Origin: Tumidithrix helvetica
Lineage (GTDB): Bacteria > Cyanobacteriota > Cyanobacteriia > Pseudanabaenales > Pseudanabaenaceae
Assembly: GCF_965232925.1 (NCBI RefSeq)
Contig: NZ_CBDDRA010000001.1
Coordinates: 365,418-429,417, forward strand
Direction of reading: 5' to 3'
DNA: 64,000 bases
Shown here: piece after piece, positions 18,494 through 27,204 of the stretch
Layout of the letters: each line of letters opens with the position of its first letter
Position numbering within the stretch: the stretch's first letter is position 1
Notes under the pieces: generated by a model
Told to the model about the DNA's origin: nothing
Databases searched by the model: none
The model's input: the letters and a program-made list of their open reading frames with translations, nothing else
Translations under genes and position numbers: made by a program

Positions 18494-19104
18494 GACGATG
18501 CACCTGTCGCGATCGCAGGTAAGGTACGGCTGACTTTGGCGGGAACTAGAATCTGTTCGACCACATCACCACTCACATCTGGAACTTGATAGCCAACAAA
18601 TCGAATATACACGGGTTCTCCAGGGGTCAGATCGGGGCGATCGCCCTGATGGTATTGGGGATTAAAAGGAACCTGTTGCCAAGGTTCGCCAATCGGAATA
18701 TATCCCCAGTTTTGCATGAGATTATCGAGAGGAGTAAACAAGGCGACGAGATTTTGGGCGGGTAGGTTGGGGTTGCTGCGAATCATTTGCTGCACGCTGC
18801 GATATTGCGTTAACAAAGACTGCAACAGCCGAAAAGTATTTTGCTGATGGTCGCGTTGGAGGCGATCGCTTTGCGCTTCTAATTCTTGCCTAAGTCTAAG
18901 ACACTCTTGGGTAAGTGCTGCGATCTGATCTGGATCTGCTGTTTCTTTGGGAACTGCTTTTGGGGCGGGTTTAGAATTTTTCTGGGATTTCTTTAGGGGG
19001 GATTTGATAAAACGATAGCCGCAAGTTTTACAGCGATAGCGCTGTCGATCGCGATACCACCCATTTTTAATAATCTCTGTAGCCGCGCAATTAGGACATT
19101 TCAT
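18490..19104 (-). CDS. zinc ribbon fused to a GrpE-like nucleotide exchange domain
   Basis: 204 residues. The N-terminal zinc ribbon has CPNC (C3, C6) and CKTC (C25, C28) with the GxYRDRQRYRC pattern seen in InsA-type transposase ribbons. A basic Lys/Pro linker and a coiled coil (about 60-95) follow. The C-terminal part (about 105-195) reads like a GrpE beta domain: LDNLMQNWGY, then VPFNPQYHQ corresponding to the FDP.xH segment, then VEQILVPAKVSRT at the end. The four-base overlap with the Hsp70 start supports it as that protein's exchange factor. The ribbon could bind nucleic acid or a partner. The GrpE reading comes from pattern and context. Confidence 0.7.
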   Translation of the reverse strand: MKCPNCAATEIIKNGWYRDRQRYRCKTCGYRFIKSPLKKSQKNSKPAPKAVPKETADPDQIAALTQECLRLRQELEAQSDRLQRDHQQNTFRLLQSLLTQYRSVQQMIRSNPNLPAQNLVALFTPLDNLMQNWGYIPIGEPWQQVPFNPQYHQGDRPDLTPGEPVYIRFVGYQVPDVSGDVVEQILVPAKVSRTLPAIATGASS

Positions 19105-19475
19105 CGTTGGGATATTGCGATCGCTGGTTAATCTGTAAAGAACCCATTTAACATTTTAGTCAAGCTGCCGCCAAGCGCTTCAGCATGAGCCAGAGCTTTG
19201 TCAAAGTTCTGGACTAGGCAGTGTCCAATGGAGTAATGGTCATTTCAGCGATTTCCTAAGGTGTTTAACACTGGGGCTTCTGGATTTTAGGTCATTTAAC
19301 CACTAACTTTGTACCCCCTAGGACGGTTACATAAATTTGCGAGCAATATTCAAGAGCATTGAATCGCTCCAAACTGATATATCTGTGTCTCAACTATGCT
19401 CTCGGAATAGGTTTCCAAACTGTCGAATTAAGACTACAGAATATCTCCGAAATTTGAATAAGCGATATAGCAAGC
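19105..19475. other. intergenic region with possible decayed coding remnant
   Basis: Between the zinc-ribbon gene and the 334-residue gene. On the minus strand, frames closed by stops give protein-like stretches without start codons. One of about 37 codons ends at a TAA at 19128-19130 and is preceded directly by a TGA. These could be remnants of a lost gene; I do not recognise the family. A + strand frame from 19337 looks random. Confidence 0.3.
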
Positions 19476-20480
19476 CTAATTCAACCATCCAAAAGTTGCG
19501 CGTGAGGGTTCGTGACTGCGCAGAAACATTTCACAGTCGCGAATTGGGTAGATCATCTTATCCCAACGCGAATCAGGTAGCGATAAAGGACGGCGTTCTG
19601 TCAAAATCCAGCGGCTAATTTCGTCTACCTCGGCGATCGCCGATAGTGCCGCTTCTACACGAATCAAGCCAAAGTGCATATCTTCATTCGTACCCTCTCT
19701 AAGCCGCAAATACCAACTGCAAACTGGGTTTCTACTGGGAGGCTTAAAGACAGAACTGCGTTCGCCAAACTTAAGATTGAGAATCACTTCTTGATCGGGA
19801 AATCTGAAATATTGCGTGTTGTGACTCTTGATCAAACCCACAACACGGGGATGTTCGGAGGCAAGCCTAGATATAGAAATTGAGCCATCCATCACCAACC
19901 AACCAGGCAGATCGGCTTGAATCCAAGCTTCAGCCAGATCGGTCTCATTTTTTTCGCGCATGTCGGAGATCGTGTTTCTCGCTGCCTCACGCAATGCCAT
20001 CGGTTGCATATCTTCGTCTTCTTCTGAGGCTTCATCCTTAGCTGAGGAATTTACCTCCTTGGGCTTAGTGTCCGTAACAGGTAACTCTTGCGATCGCAAC
20101 TGCGTTAATTCCGCAGAATCGAAATAGCAAAATGGCACATACAGAGATTCATAGGTATGGTGTTCCCATTTTGCGAGCAACGCTTCATGACGCTGGCGAA
20201 TCACTGCGGCTGTATAGCCATAGTAAACAGGCACATAGTCTTGGTAATACAACAACCAACTGCGTTGAATGCCATCGAGAAAGTAGGCAAATTGATTCTC
20301 AGGAATCGTACATTCGCCCACGATCATCGCCCGCATCGGAGTTTCTAGCAGCTTTGCTGAAGATAGACGCGGCTCTTTATCACCAAAGCCCAACTGTTCG
20401 TCATACCCAGGCGATCGCACCAATTGCCTCGGTGCATTTGTACTGCGAATGTATTTTTGAAGCTTAGGTAGTAAAGACAT
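19476..20480 (-). CDS. uncharacterised protein, NurA nuclease-like motifs
   Basis: 334 residues with no signal peptide or membrane helix. Three features resemble the NurA 5'-3' nuclease (RNase H-like) pattern. These are a strand ending in an acidic residue, AYFLDGIQRS (D69); a second one, WLVMDGSIS (D198), after a Glu/Asp-rich insert (about 145-165); and VVGLIKSHNTQYF with a Lys (K218), then a late SWYLRL strand. NurA normally works with the HerA ATPase; no HerA is seen next to it. The match is from motif spacing only, so the call is tentative. It starts 11 bases after the ABA4-like gene on the same strand, suggesting co-transcription. Confidence 0.55.
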   Translation of the reverse strand: MSLLPKLQKYIRSTNAPRQLVRSPGYDEQLGFGDKEPRLSSAKLLETPMRAMIVGECTIPENQFAYFLDGIQRSWLLYYQDYVPVYYGYTAAVIRQRHEALLAKWEHHTYESLYVPFCYFDSAELTQLRSQELPVTDTKPKEVNSSAKDEASEEDEDMQPMALREAARNTISDMREKNETDLAEAWIQADLPGWLVMDGSISISRLASEHPRVVGLIKSHNTQYFRFPDQEVILNLKFGERSSVFKPPSRNPVCSWYLRLREGTNEDMHFGLIRVEAALSAIAEVDEISRWILTERRPLSLPDSRWDKMIYPIRDCEMFLRSHEPSRATFGWLN

Positions 20481-20491
20481 GCGATTCCCAT

Positions 20492-20941
20492 TTACGATTC
20501 GCTGACAACAGGATCTGCTTTTTTAAAGAATTTTTGACTGATGGCATCCGTAAGGATGTGAGAGAGCAAACCAATGGGGCCTGCAAACAAACAAAATAAA
20601 ATCGAATGGGCTGTCCAAACCCCTGTACGTTGTCCTTCTAGATAGACCCAGCGACCGACAAACAAGTCCATGACTAAAAAGTGCGTCCAACCTGTAGCCG
20701 CAGCCCGAGGATCGGCAAAAAAGCCAGCAATCTGGGCGAGATTTGGGTTTGCTAAGGCTTGAGCGCTATCTAGCGTAATTGCCCCAACCAGAAAATAAAT
20801 GTATAACCCCACTAGGGCAACAAAAGGCAAAAAGGAAGCAGCGATTTGCTGGGTTACTTTCCATTTTGGCAAGAAAATCATCAAAAACCAGAAAGGCAAT
20901 ACAAAGAGATTGCTCAAGTCAAACAGCTTATCGATTGTCAT
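20492..20941 (-). CDS. ABA4-like membrane protein (DUF4281)
   Basis: 149 residues with about four membrane helices. The family signature is visible in the block WTHFLVMDLFVGRWVYLEG followed by FCLFAGPIGLLSHIL. The plant member ABA4 is needed for neoxanthin formation, so a carotenoid-related role is possible. Many cyanobacterial homologues are uncharacterised and this one may differ. It lies between ilvH and the NurA-like gene on the same strand and is probably transcribed with the latter. Confidence 0.8.
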   Translation of the reverse strand: MTIDKLFDLSNLFVLPFWFLMIFLPKWKVTQQIAASFLPFVALVGLYIYFLVGAITLDSAQALANPNLAQIAGFFADPRAAATGWTHFLVMDLFVGRWVYLEGQRTGVWTAHSILFCLFAGPIGLLSHILTDAISQKFFKKADPVVSES

Positions 20942-21043
20942 TAGTTATCCGTTATCCGTATCTACAGTTAATTGGATGTTTTTTGTTGATGCTTTACGTA
21001 ACTGCGAAGAACATTATTAATCATCGATTGATAACCCTTTCCT

Positions 21044-21550
21044 TTACGAAGCCTTGAGATACTCCGTATTCACACCAGATTCTCTGGTCAGAGATATTTT
21101 ACCCGTGCGGGCAATTTCCCTGATACCAAACTTTTGCAGCATTTTGACGATCGCCACCATCTTGCCTGGATCGCCTACCACCTCAATTGTCAGAGAATCA
21201 TCAGAAACATCCACCACGCGCGCGCGGAAAATTTGAGCGATTTCAATCACCTCAGAGCGATTGCCTGGGTTAGCATTGACTTTAATCAGCATCAGTTCGC
21301 GTTCTACGCAGGGAATTTCGGTCAGATCTCTTACGGTGATCACGTTGATCAGTTTATTTAGCTGTTTGGTCAGTTGCTCGATCACGCGATCGTCCCCAGG
21401 TACTACCATCGTGATGCGAGAGCAACCATTTTGTTCGGCACTACCCACAGCAAGGCTTTCGATATTAAAACCACGACGGGCAAATAAACTGGCAATACGG
21501 GTAAGAACTCCTGCCTCATCCTCAACGACAACTGAGAGCGTATGTTTCAT
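21044..21550 (-). CDS. ilvH: acetolactate synthase small (regulatory) subunit
   Basis: The regulatory subunit of acetohydroxyacid synthase, which makes acetolactate/acetohydroxybutyrate for Val, Leu and Ile. It gives valine feedback control. 168 residues, the usual IlvH length. The N-terminal ACT domain begins MKHTLSVVVEDEAGVLTRIA with FARRGFNIESLAVG, and the second half carries RELMLIKVNA and a C-terminal ACT-like domain ending ARTGKISLTRE. The catalytic IlvB gene is not in this window, as is common in cyanobacteria. Confidence 0.95.
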   Translation of the reverse strand: MKHTLSVVVEDEAGVLTRIASLFARRGFNIESLAVGSAEQNGCSRITMVVPGDDRVIEQLTKQLNKLINVITVRDLTEIPCVERELMLIKVNANPGNRSEVIEIAQIFRARVVDVSDDSLTIEVVGDPGKMVAIVKMLQKFGIREIARTGKISLTRESGVNTEYLKAS

Positions 21551-21725
21551 GGCGCGATCGAATAAATTAGTAAAAATAAATCAGCGATCTCTAATCTTAA
21601 TGAATTAAATTGCCTAATTTTTAGCAACTTAATTAATAACCTATTAATTCTTTCAAATTATGATGTTTAAGTCGGGCGCGATCGCCACAAGCAACTATTT
21701 ATTTGTGAATTTCTGGACGAAATCT

Positions 21726-22187
21726 ATGATCGAAGCAAAATTTTGGTGGGTGGCAGCGATTGTGTTAGGCATGCAGACGGCGATCGCTGCCCCAGTGTTT
21801 GCCGATCAAGTCGATCGGCTCCTGTCAACCCGATCTTGCCCTGAGTGCAATCTCAGTAACGCCAACTTTGACAGTGCCGCACTTAACGGTGCCAACCTCA
21901 GCCAAGCCAATCTCAGAAGCGCTAACTTCAGTAATGCCAACTTGATCGGAGGAAACCTAACAGGCGCAAATCTGTTTCAAGCAAACTTGTACAACGCTAA
22001 TCTTAGAGGCGCTAACTTCACCAACGCAGATTTGAGTGATGTCGATCTGACCAAGGCAGATTTGACCAATGCTAGATTGACAGATGCCGTAACCAAGGGG
22101 ACTAATCTCCGCAATGCCAAACTCTGCCGCACGATCATGCCAGATAATTCGATTAACAATCAAAACTGCCGCACGCAGGGATATTAG
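21726..22187 (+). CDS. exported pentapeptide-repeat protein
   Basis: 153 residues from the ATG at 21726; the upstream ATG at 21660 adds a leader without signal character. An N-terminal hydrophobic helix ending in AAPVFA is a likely signal peptide. About 16 pentapeptide repeats (A-N/D-L-x-x) follow, which form a right-handed quadrilateral beta-helix. Two cysteines flank the first repeat (CPEC) and two lie near the end (C..NC), so disulfides are possible in the periplasm or lumen. Function unknown. A 20-base stretch of its 3' end (22156-22175) recurs at 24229-24248 in the same orientation, on the other side of the convergent phosphatase gene. Confidence 0.75.
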   Translation: MIEAKFWWVAAIVLGMQTAIAAPVFADQVDRLLSTRSCPECNLSNANFDSAALNGANLSQANLRSANFSNANLIGGNLTGANLFQANLYNANLRGANFTNADLSDVDLTKADLTNARLTDAVTKGTNLRNAKLCRTIMPDNSINNQNCRTQGY

Positions 22188-22225
22188 CAGACATTTTGAG
22201 GTACCGATCGTGACAGTTATTTCTA

Positions 22226-24163
22226 CTATTTCTGCTTCATAACGACGAGTGTAATATCGTCATAAACTCTTTGTTCGCCAATATGCGATCGCACGTCTTT
22301 AATCACTGCCTGACGAATTTCAGCGGATGTCTTCTCAATATTTTGGCTGATGACTTCACACAATCGATCTAGCCCATACTGCTCTTGCCTGATGTTATCG
22401 GCTTCCGTAATACCATCCGTGTAGAGTACGACTACATCCCCTAAGTTGAGTTGTACGTGAGCGCGATCGATAAAATCTGTGATATCTGCCTCAAGTCCAA
22501 TGGGAAAGCCTAAATCGATCGTGTCCAATCTTTCCACAGTTCCATTGGCACGCACAACAATCATTTCTTCATGTTGTCCGCTCAGAGTGAGTTTGCCATC
22601 ATGATAGTCCAGCAGCGCCAGAGATAGGTTTTTGTCAGAATTCATGCGTTGAACGTTGTCGTAGATCGTGCGATTGAGCGTATTGAGAAATTTTACAGGA
22701 TCGGTTTCATTGTGAATCAATAGCGTTCGTACTGCTGTTTGCACCATAATCATGATCGCACTGCTTTCTAGCCCATGCCCCGTGACATCCCCAATTCCAA
22801 TTTTGACGCGATCGCCAACCATCAAAACATCGTAGTAGTCTCCACCGACTTCAGTGGCTGGTTCCATAAATCCAGCAATATCTAAATTTTTGATTTTTTT
22901 AAGTTCCTCTTCTCTAGGCAAGAGCATCTGTTGCAATTCATGGCTAATTCCCAACTCCGAACTCATGCGAAGGTTGTCAACCCTGAGCCTTTCGTTGAGG
23001 AGATTGATTTCTAGACTGGCAGATACCAGAGCTGTGGCAATTCGATTAAAAGATTCAACCACCTGTCCTAATTCATCTTGAGTATCTAGCGTAATATTTT
23101 GGATTTCTTCATCAGCAGCGCCACTGGTCATGCGTTTGGCGACAACATCAAGATCTTGTACGGTCTTCATGACAGCCAGATAAAACGCGATAAACAGATA
23201 GACAACTATCAATAGGGTAATGAGCACAAAAATGGAGCCGAATAGCTGCCTTTGTCGAAATCCATCGATCCGTCGTTGCAAGAGAAAATCTAATTCATCA
23301 ACGATTTGATCCCAGAGCGCAAAGCTTTGGTCGAAGTTTGTCTTTACTAAAACAGATGTGGAAGCAAATAGCTGGGTATTGGGCTCGGTTAATTCATCTA
23401 ATACATCTGAAAGCTGTTGCGAGTTGTCAAGGAAAAGTTTTAGAGGTCTCGATAATTTAGCACGAAGATTACTGGCAGGATTATTCGTAAAGGCGGTATT
23501 GAGATTTCTGGATAGGTCGCTGGCTTGTTCTTTCAACAGTCCAGACAATTCGATCAGTCGCCCTCTTTCCTCTGACGTGATTTGCCTGCGATCGCCAATT
23601 TTTAGACTCATCAGTTTAACTTCTGCTAAAGCTCTCTGCATGGCTGGAAGTTTGAGCAAACTGCTATCCATGAGGTAGTAGGTATCTAGATCGGGATCGA
23701 GGATCAAATTGGATGTGTCACCCACATGAGCCCTTAATTTGTCGATACGATCGCTGAGTTGGCGATATACTTCCCGATCTTTTGGGTTATCTTGGCGATG
23801 CAGATTTTGCCATGATTGCTCGAGGAGCTTGAATTTTTCGGTGGATCGCAATTTTTCGTCTAGGTTGCGATCGCGATTCGCCAAGTCTTGAAGCAAGCGA
23901 TCGTCTATCGGGTCAGAGCTGCGAATCTGACTGACGGGCTGATTAGAGAGTGCGTACTGCCACAGTTTGTTAAGAGGGCGGAGATATTGACTGCCATAGA
24001 GTTCCTTTTGGGCAAAATCGATCCGACTGTTAATTTCTGAGAGCAAAAGATACATCGCCAAGGTCAGCGGCATCGCAAACACGAGGCTGATCAGCGCAAA
24101 TTTCTGCGGATATTTCAGGCGATTCATCAAGGCGATCGCAGGCCGAAACAGTGGTAAGTTCAA
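22226..24163 (-). CDS. HAMP-PP2C serine phosphatase (RsbU/SpoIIE type)
   Basis: About 645 residues. An N-terminal membrane helix (LISLVFAMPLTLAMYLLL) is followed by a helical extracytoplasmic sensor of about 270 residues and a second helix (FGSIFVLITLLIVVYLFIAF). HAMP, a coiled coil and a PP2C domain of the SpoIIE class come next. The metal-binding signature is intact: EVGGDYYDV, GIGDVTGHGLESS and LYTDGITEADN. Such enzymes dephosphorylate anti-sigma-antagonist proteins; the partner is not in view. The start is uncertain. The TTG at 24163 has AGGG upstream and matches the N-terminus expected for relatives (NLPLFRPAIALMNRL); the ATG at 24127 is the alternative. The gene sits between two direct 20-base copies of the pentapeptide gene's 3' end. 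Confidence 0.88.
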   Translation of the reverse strand: MNLPLFRPAIALMNRLKYPQKFALISLVFAMPLTLAMYLLLSEINSRIDFAQKELYGSQYLRPLNKLWQYALSNQPVSQIRSSDPIDDRLLQDLANRDRNLDEKLRSTEKFKLLEQSWQNLHRQDNPKDREVYRQLSDRIDKLRAHVGDTSNLILDPDLDTYYLMDSSLLKLPAMQRALAEVKLMSLKIGDRRQITSEERGRLIELSGLLKEQASDLSRNLNTAFTNNPASNLRAKLSRPLKLFLDNSQQLSDVLDELTEPNTQLFASTSVLVKTNFDQSFALWDQIVDELDFLLQRRIDGFRQRQLFGSIFVLITLLIVVYLFIAFYLAVMKTVQDLDVVAKRMTSGAADEEIQNITLDTQDELGQVVESFNRIATALVSASLEINLLNERLRVDNLRMSSELGISHELQQMLLPREEELKKIKNLDIAGFMEPATEVGGDYYDVLMVGDRVKIGIGDVTGHGLESSAIMIMVQTAVRTLLIHNETDPVKFLNTLNRTIYDNVQRMNSDKNLSLALLDYHDGKLTLSGQHEEMIVVRANGTVERLDTIDLGFPIGLEADITDFIDRAHVQLNLGDVVVLYTDGITEADNIRQEQYGLDRLCEVISQNIEKTSAEIRQAVIKDVRSHIGEQRVYDDITLVVMKQK

Positions 24164-24213
24164 GTCTGACCCTAGATAAACTTCTAGTATCCTAGAATAT
24201 CTTGTTGCAAGGC

Positions 24214-24259
24214 CACGAGATCGGATCGACAATCAAAACTGCCGCACGGAGGAAGACTA
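24214..24259 (+). pseudogene. fragment of a pentapeptide-gene 3' end
   Basis: Bases 24229-24248 are identical to 22156-22175 near the stop of the pentapeptide gene. The frame continues the same way (DRIDNQNCRTEED then TAG, versus NSINNQNCRTQGY then TAG). No homology is seen further upstream. It looks like the surviving tail of a second copy, or the scar of a recombination event, and it overlaps the 5' leader of the phosphatase gene on the opposite strand. Confidence 0.5.
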
Positions 24260-24508
24260 GCGCTAGGCATCTTGAGAACTTACTATTAGAGTGACATTGA
24301 GACCACTCTGGGTCCATTTTGAGAAAGCAACTTCAAACTTATCTAGAAAGGAGTGCTGACTGTAGCGATCGCCTTGGCAACCAGAGAATATGGCGATCGT
24401 CCATGCTCGTTTGCGTATACTCCCTACTTTAATCCAGAATTTTAGATCTAGAAATTCGGTTAAGATCGTTATGGCGTGAATCTTGGTAGTCTGAATTTGA
24501 GGAAAGCT

Positions 24509-25174
24509 ATGCAGCCTAAAGCCGTACAAACTGTTGTCAAAGATGAATACAACGACAACTCGATCGATCGCCTATTTATCTGGCTGTTTTCTCGCAAGAT
24601 GTCTCAGGCACTAGGTTCGGGAACCAAAATCAGTGGCTACGGTGGCTTTGTCGATCTGTCAAAACAAATTATGCAGGGACGCAATGCCCAAGAGCAGCAA
24701 ATCATTGTGGCGAAAGTACTGCAATCTTTAGTGCCAGCCCCAGCGCTTTGGGCGATTCGCACGTTTGTTTCTCCCACGCGACTCGTATGCGTTCTCAATG
24801 CGTGGTTTGCCTCAAAATTGTTTGAGTGGTTAGTGGGGCCTTGTGAGGTCACTGAAGCTGAGGTAAGTTTGGCGGATGGGACAGTGCGATCGCAGCCCTC
24901 GGCAGTTTATATTAAAAAATGCCGCTACCTCGCAGACAGTGGCTGTGTTGGGATGTGTGTGAATATGTGTAAAGTACCTACCCAAACATTTTTTACCGAA
25001 CAGTTTGGTATTCCTGTCACCATGACACCCAATTTTGAGGATCTGAGTTGCAAAATGATTTTCGGACAAAAATCCCCCGATCCCGAAGTAGACCCTGCAT
25101 TTAACCAACCCTGCTTAGAGCAGCATTGTCCGACCGCAAGACTGACGTCATCCGTTTGTCCTAGGCTCAATTGA
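24509..25174 (+). CDS. DWARF27-like beta-carotene isomerase family protein (DUF4033)
   Basis: 221 residues from the ATG at 24509, which has GAGGAAAG immediately upstream. The DUF4033 core is clear: ECK-type KKCRYLADSGCVGMCVNMCK, then PTQTFFTEQFGIPVTMTPNFEDLSCKMIFGQ, with four clustered cysteines and a late PCLEQHCP. In plants D27 is an iron-containing enzyme that isomerises all-trans beta-carotene at C9, the first strigolactone step, and other members act as carotenoid isomerases. A carotenoid substrate in a cyanobacterium is therefore plausible, but the product is unknown. It is convergent with the glycosidase gene, with stops only about 26 bases apart. Confidence 0.85.
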   Translation: MQPKAVQTVVKDEYNDNSIDRLFIWLFSRKMSQALGSGTKISGYGGFVDLSKQIMQGRNAQEQQIIVAKVLQSLVPAPALWAIRTFVSPTRLVCVLNAWFASKLFEWLVGPCEVTEAEVSLADGTVRSQPSAVYIKKCRYLADSGCVGMCVNMCKVPTQTFFTEQFGIPVTMTPNFEDLSCKMIFGQKSPDPEVDPAFNQPCLEQHCPTARLTSSVCPRLN

Positions 25175-25200
25175 GAGAGGACTATAGATTTCAGTTAGCG

Positions 25201-26997
25201 CTAGAACTGATCGGACTTAGAATCGGGCGTGAGGAAAATACCGATCGCATTGTGAATGGGAGCAACTGCATTAATATCGCGATCGATAATGCTGCCACCC
25301 AAAAAGAGAGAAGAGGAACTTCCGCCATCGAGATTGAGCGCATCAACTGCTCCGAGTTTCTTTAAGATGTCAGCCGTTTGTAGCAGACTAGGCAGAATCC
25401 CTTCGGGGGTGGCATGAATCGTTGCCAAAATCAATTTTCCATCTTCTTTGGTTGTGGCGATCGCACTTCTGGTCGCGCCTTGCGTATCAAAGGGAGGACG
25501 GAACTGCTCTAGCATTGCATCTAAGACCACCTTTCCATTTTTTAGTAACAAGGGCCCCGCACCGACGATATTCGCGAATGTATTAAATGTCGAGGGTTTC
25601 GTTACCGATCGCCCTTTAATCTGGACTCCGGGTAACAACTGCGACACCAACTCTGGGGATTGTCTCACCACAAGTACATAGCCATTGGTGGGAATGGGAA
25701 CCTGTCCCTGACCTACCGCACCACCTTGATATTGAGAAACTACGCGATCGCCCTGAACCGTTACCAAAACCTCATTCTCGGTGAGCGGCGTATAGGCTGC
25801 TCCCCAAGGGGATGTATATCGAGCCACACCGCGCTGCACATAGCCACTATTGAGATTGGTGAGCGTAATTTTTCGATCGTTGGAAGTTGTGATTTCCTCT
25901 ACGAACGACAAGCGATCCATAAATACTTCGCCCTTGTCATTCCATGCGATCGCGCCCCTCGTCAGTACTGCCCCTGCCACCCAGCGATTTCCCTCGCGAA
26001 TTAGACCGACGGGAAGACGGCGATCGCGGTTAAAAAAGCCACCATTAATCGCTGCGGTTGCCTGCCATTGATCGGCGATCGTTCGTAAGGAACTAGTGCC
26101 CAACATGCCATTGGGATTGCTCCAGATCGGACGCATTCCCACCCCACGATGCTTTAGATCGACGAGGAGGTATACCACTGAAAAGCGCAGGGTTTTGGGG
26201 TCTTTCTCTGTCTTAGCATTGGGATTTGGCAGTGCCACGATGCGCTCAATGCGACGCAGTCCCTCAGCCCAGAGAATATTGCTCCCAGTGGGAACATAGC
26301 CTCGTTTGAAATCTACAAGGATTCGAGGAGGATCTGCTAGGGTTTCGATATGAGGCTGAAGTGTCTCTGTGGTTTGAATGCGGAGGATGGTTTGCTTGCT
26401 CTGACTTTGAACATCCACAGCGCTAATCAGATTTCCTTTTTCGGCATTCACACCGGGTTTAATGCTTGGTGCTAGTTCCGCAGCCAAAATCAGACTCGTG
26501 ACATTACCCTGTTGTTGAATTTGCCAAGGGGTACGGTTGCTCAGGTCAATCACAATGCGATCGCCTCCCTCTGGTTTGCTGCGTCGAATCGCCTGTACTG
26601 CCACGTCAGGTGTGAAGATTTGTAGAGTATTCCCAGAAATTTCTGTACGCCACTGCGGCGCGATCGCTTTGATGTCTAAAAACCGATGCTGAACGGGGCG
26701 ATCGAACGTGACTCGACTATAAAAAGGACTAGAGAACCATCGAATGCGCTGCTGTCCGACGCGATCGGAGTCCATCAGTTCTACACCCAAGGCACTGCCA
26801 ACCCACTCCTCTTGCAGGTATAAACTTTGCTGACCATCACTTTCTACCCGTCTGATCCAACGTCCAGTCCAAGGCTGACCGTTGAGTTGTACGACATTTC
26901 CCTGCTCTGGTAATGCCAAGCTGGGGGCAGCATCTGCAATCAAGCAAATTGAACAAACACTGGCTGCAATGATGGTTGTTAGCGTCCGATGAGACAT
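25201..26997 (-). CDS. exported phosphodiester glycosidase family protein
   Basis: 598 residues with an N-terminal signal peptide (cleavage near ADAAPSLA/LP). The first half is beta-rich and contains an AMIN-like region (about 95-240: TLQIFTPDVAVQAIRR, GGDRIVIDLSNR). The second half (about 315-590) is the NAGPA/phosphodiester glycosidase domain (DUF2233), with AAINGGFFN early and DALNLDGGSSSSLFL near the end, both typical. The human relative uncovers mannose-6-phosphate by removing GlcNAc. Bacterial members probably act on cell-wall or surface glycans, and an AMIN-type region would place it at the envelope. Convergent with the D27-like gene. Confidence 0.85.
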   Translation of the reverse strand: MSHRTLTTIIAASVCSICLIADAAPSLALPEQGNVVQLNGQPWTGRWIRRVESDGQQSLYLQEEWVGSALGVELMDSDRVGQQRIRWFSSPFYSRVTFDRPVQHRFLDIKAIAPQWRTEISGNTLQIFTPDVAVQAIRRSKPEGGDRIVIDLSNRTPWQIQQQGNVTSLILAAELAPSIKPGVNAEKGNLISAVDVQSQSKQTILRIQTTETLQPHIETLADPPRILVDFKRGYVPTGSNILWAEGLRRIERIVALPNPNAKTEKDPKTLRFSVVYLLVDLKHRGVGMRPIWSNPNGMLGTSSLRTIADQWQATAAINGGFFNRDRRLPVGLIREGNRWVAGAVLTRGAIAWNDKGEVFMDRLSFVEEITTSNDRKITLTNLNSGYVQRGVARYTSPWGAAYTPLTENEVLVTVQGDRVVSQYQGGAVGQGQVPIPTNGYVLVVRQSPELVSQLLPGVQIKGRSVTKPSTFNTFANIVGAGPLLLKNGKVVLDAMLEQFRPPFDTQGATRSAIATTKEDGKLILATIHATPEGILPSLLQTADILKKLGAVDALNLDGGSSSSLFLGGSIIDRDINAVAPIHNAIGIFLTPDSKSDQF

Positions 26998-27118
26998 ACA
27001 TTTACGAATTTGGACAAACAGCTAGCTCATAAGCTTGTGAGCGTACCAGTAAGCATGTTACAGGTCAAGCACAGCAAATACAACGGGCAGAAAAATCGTT
27101 AGCCAATCTCCAATATCT

Positions 27119-27146
27119 TATTGACAAGTAAATATTGACAAGTAAA
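27119..27146 (+). repeat. 14-bp tandem repeat upstream of mazEF-like operon
   Basis: TATTGACAAGTAAA occurs twice without a gap (27119-27132 and 27133-27146). A TATAAT box lies at 27169-27174, about 30 bases before the antitoxin ATG. Toxin-antitoxin pairs usually repress themselves by binding repeats at their promoter, so this is a candidate operator. Confidence 0.5.
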
Positions 27147-27204
27147 GTAAGATTAACTAGTATGACAATATAATCCTACTCGACTGTCGCAGGCAGCTTA
27201 GAGC

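Noticed and set aside
19337..19618. 93-codon plus-strand frame
   Set aside because: Overlaps the 3' end of the NurA-like gene and has no protein-like features.
24263..24529. 88-codon minus-strand frame between the phosphatase and D27-like genes
   Set aside because: No recognisable domain and no ribosome binding site, and it overlaps the D27 start; treated as chance.
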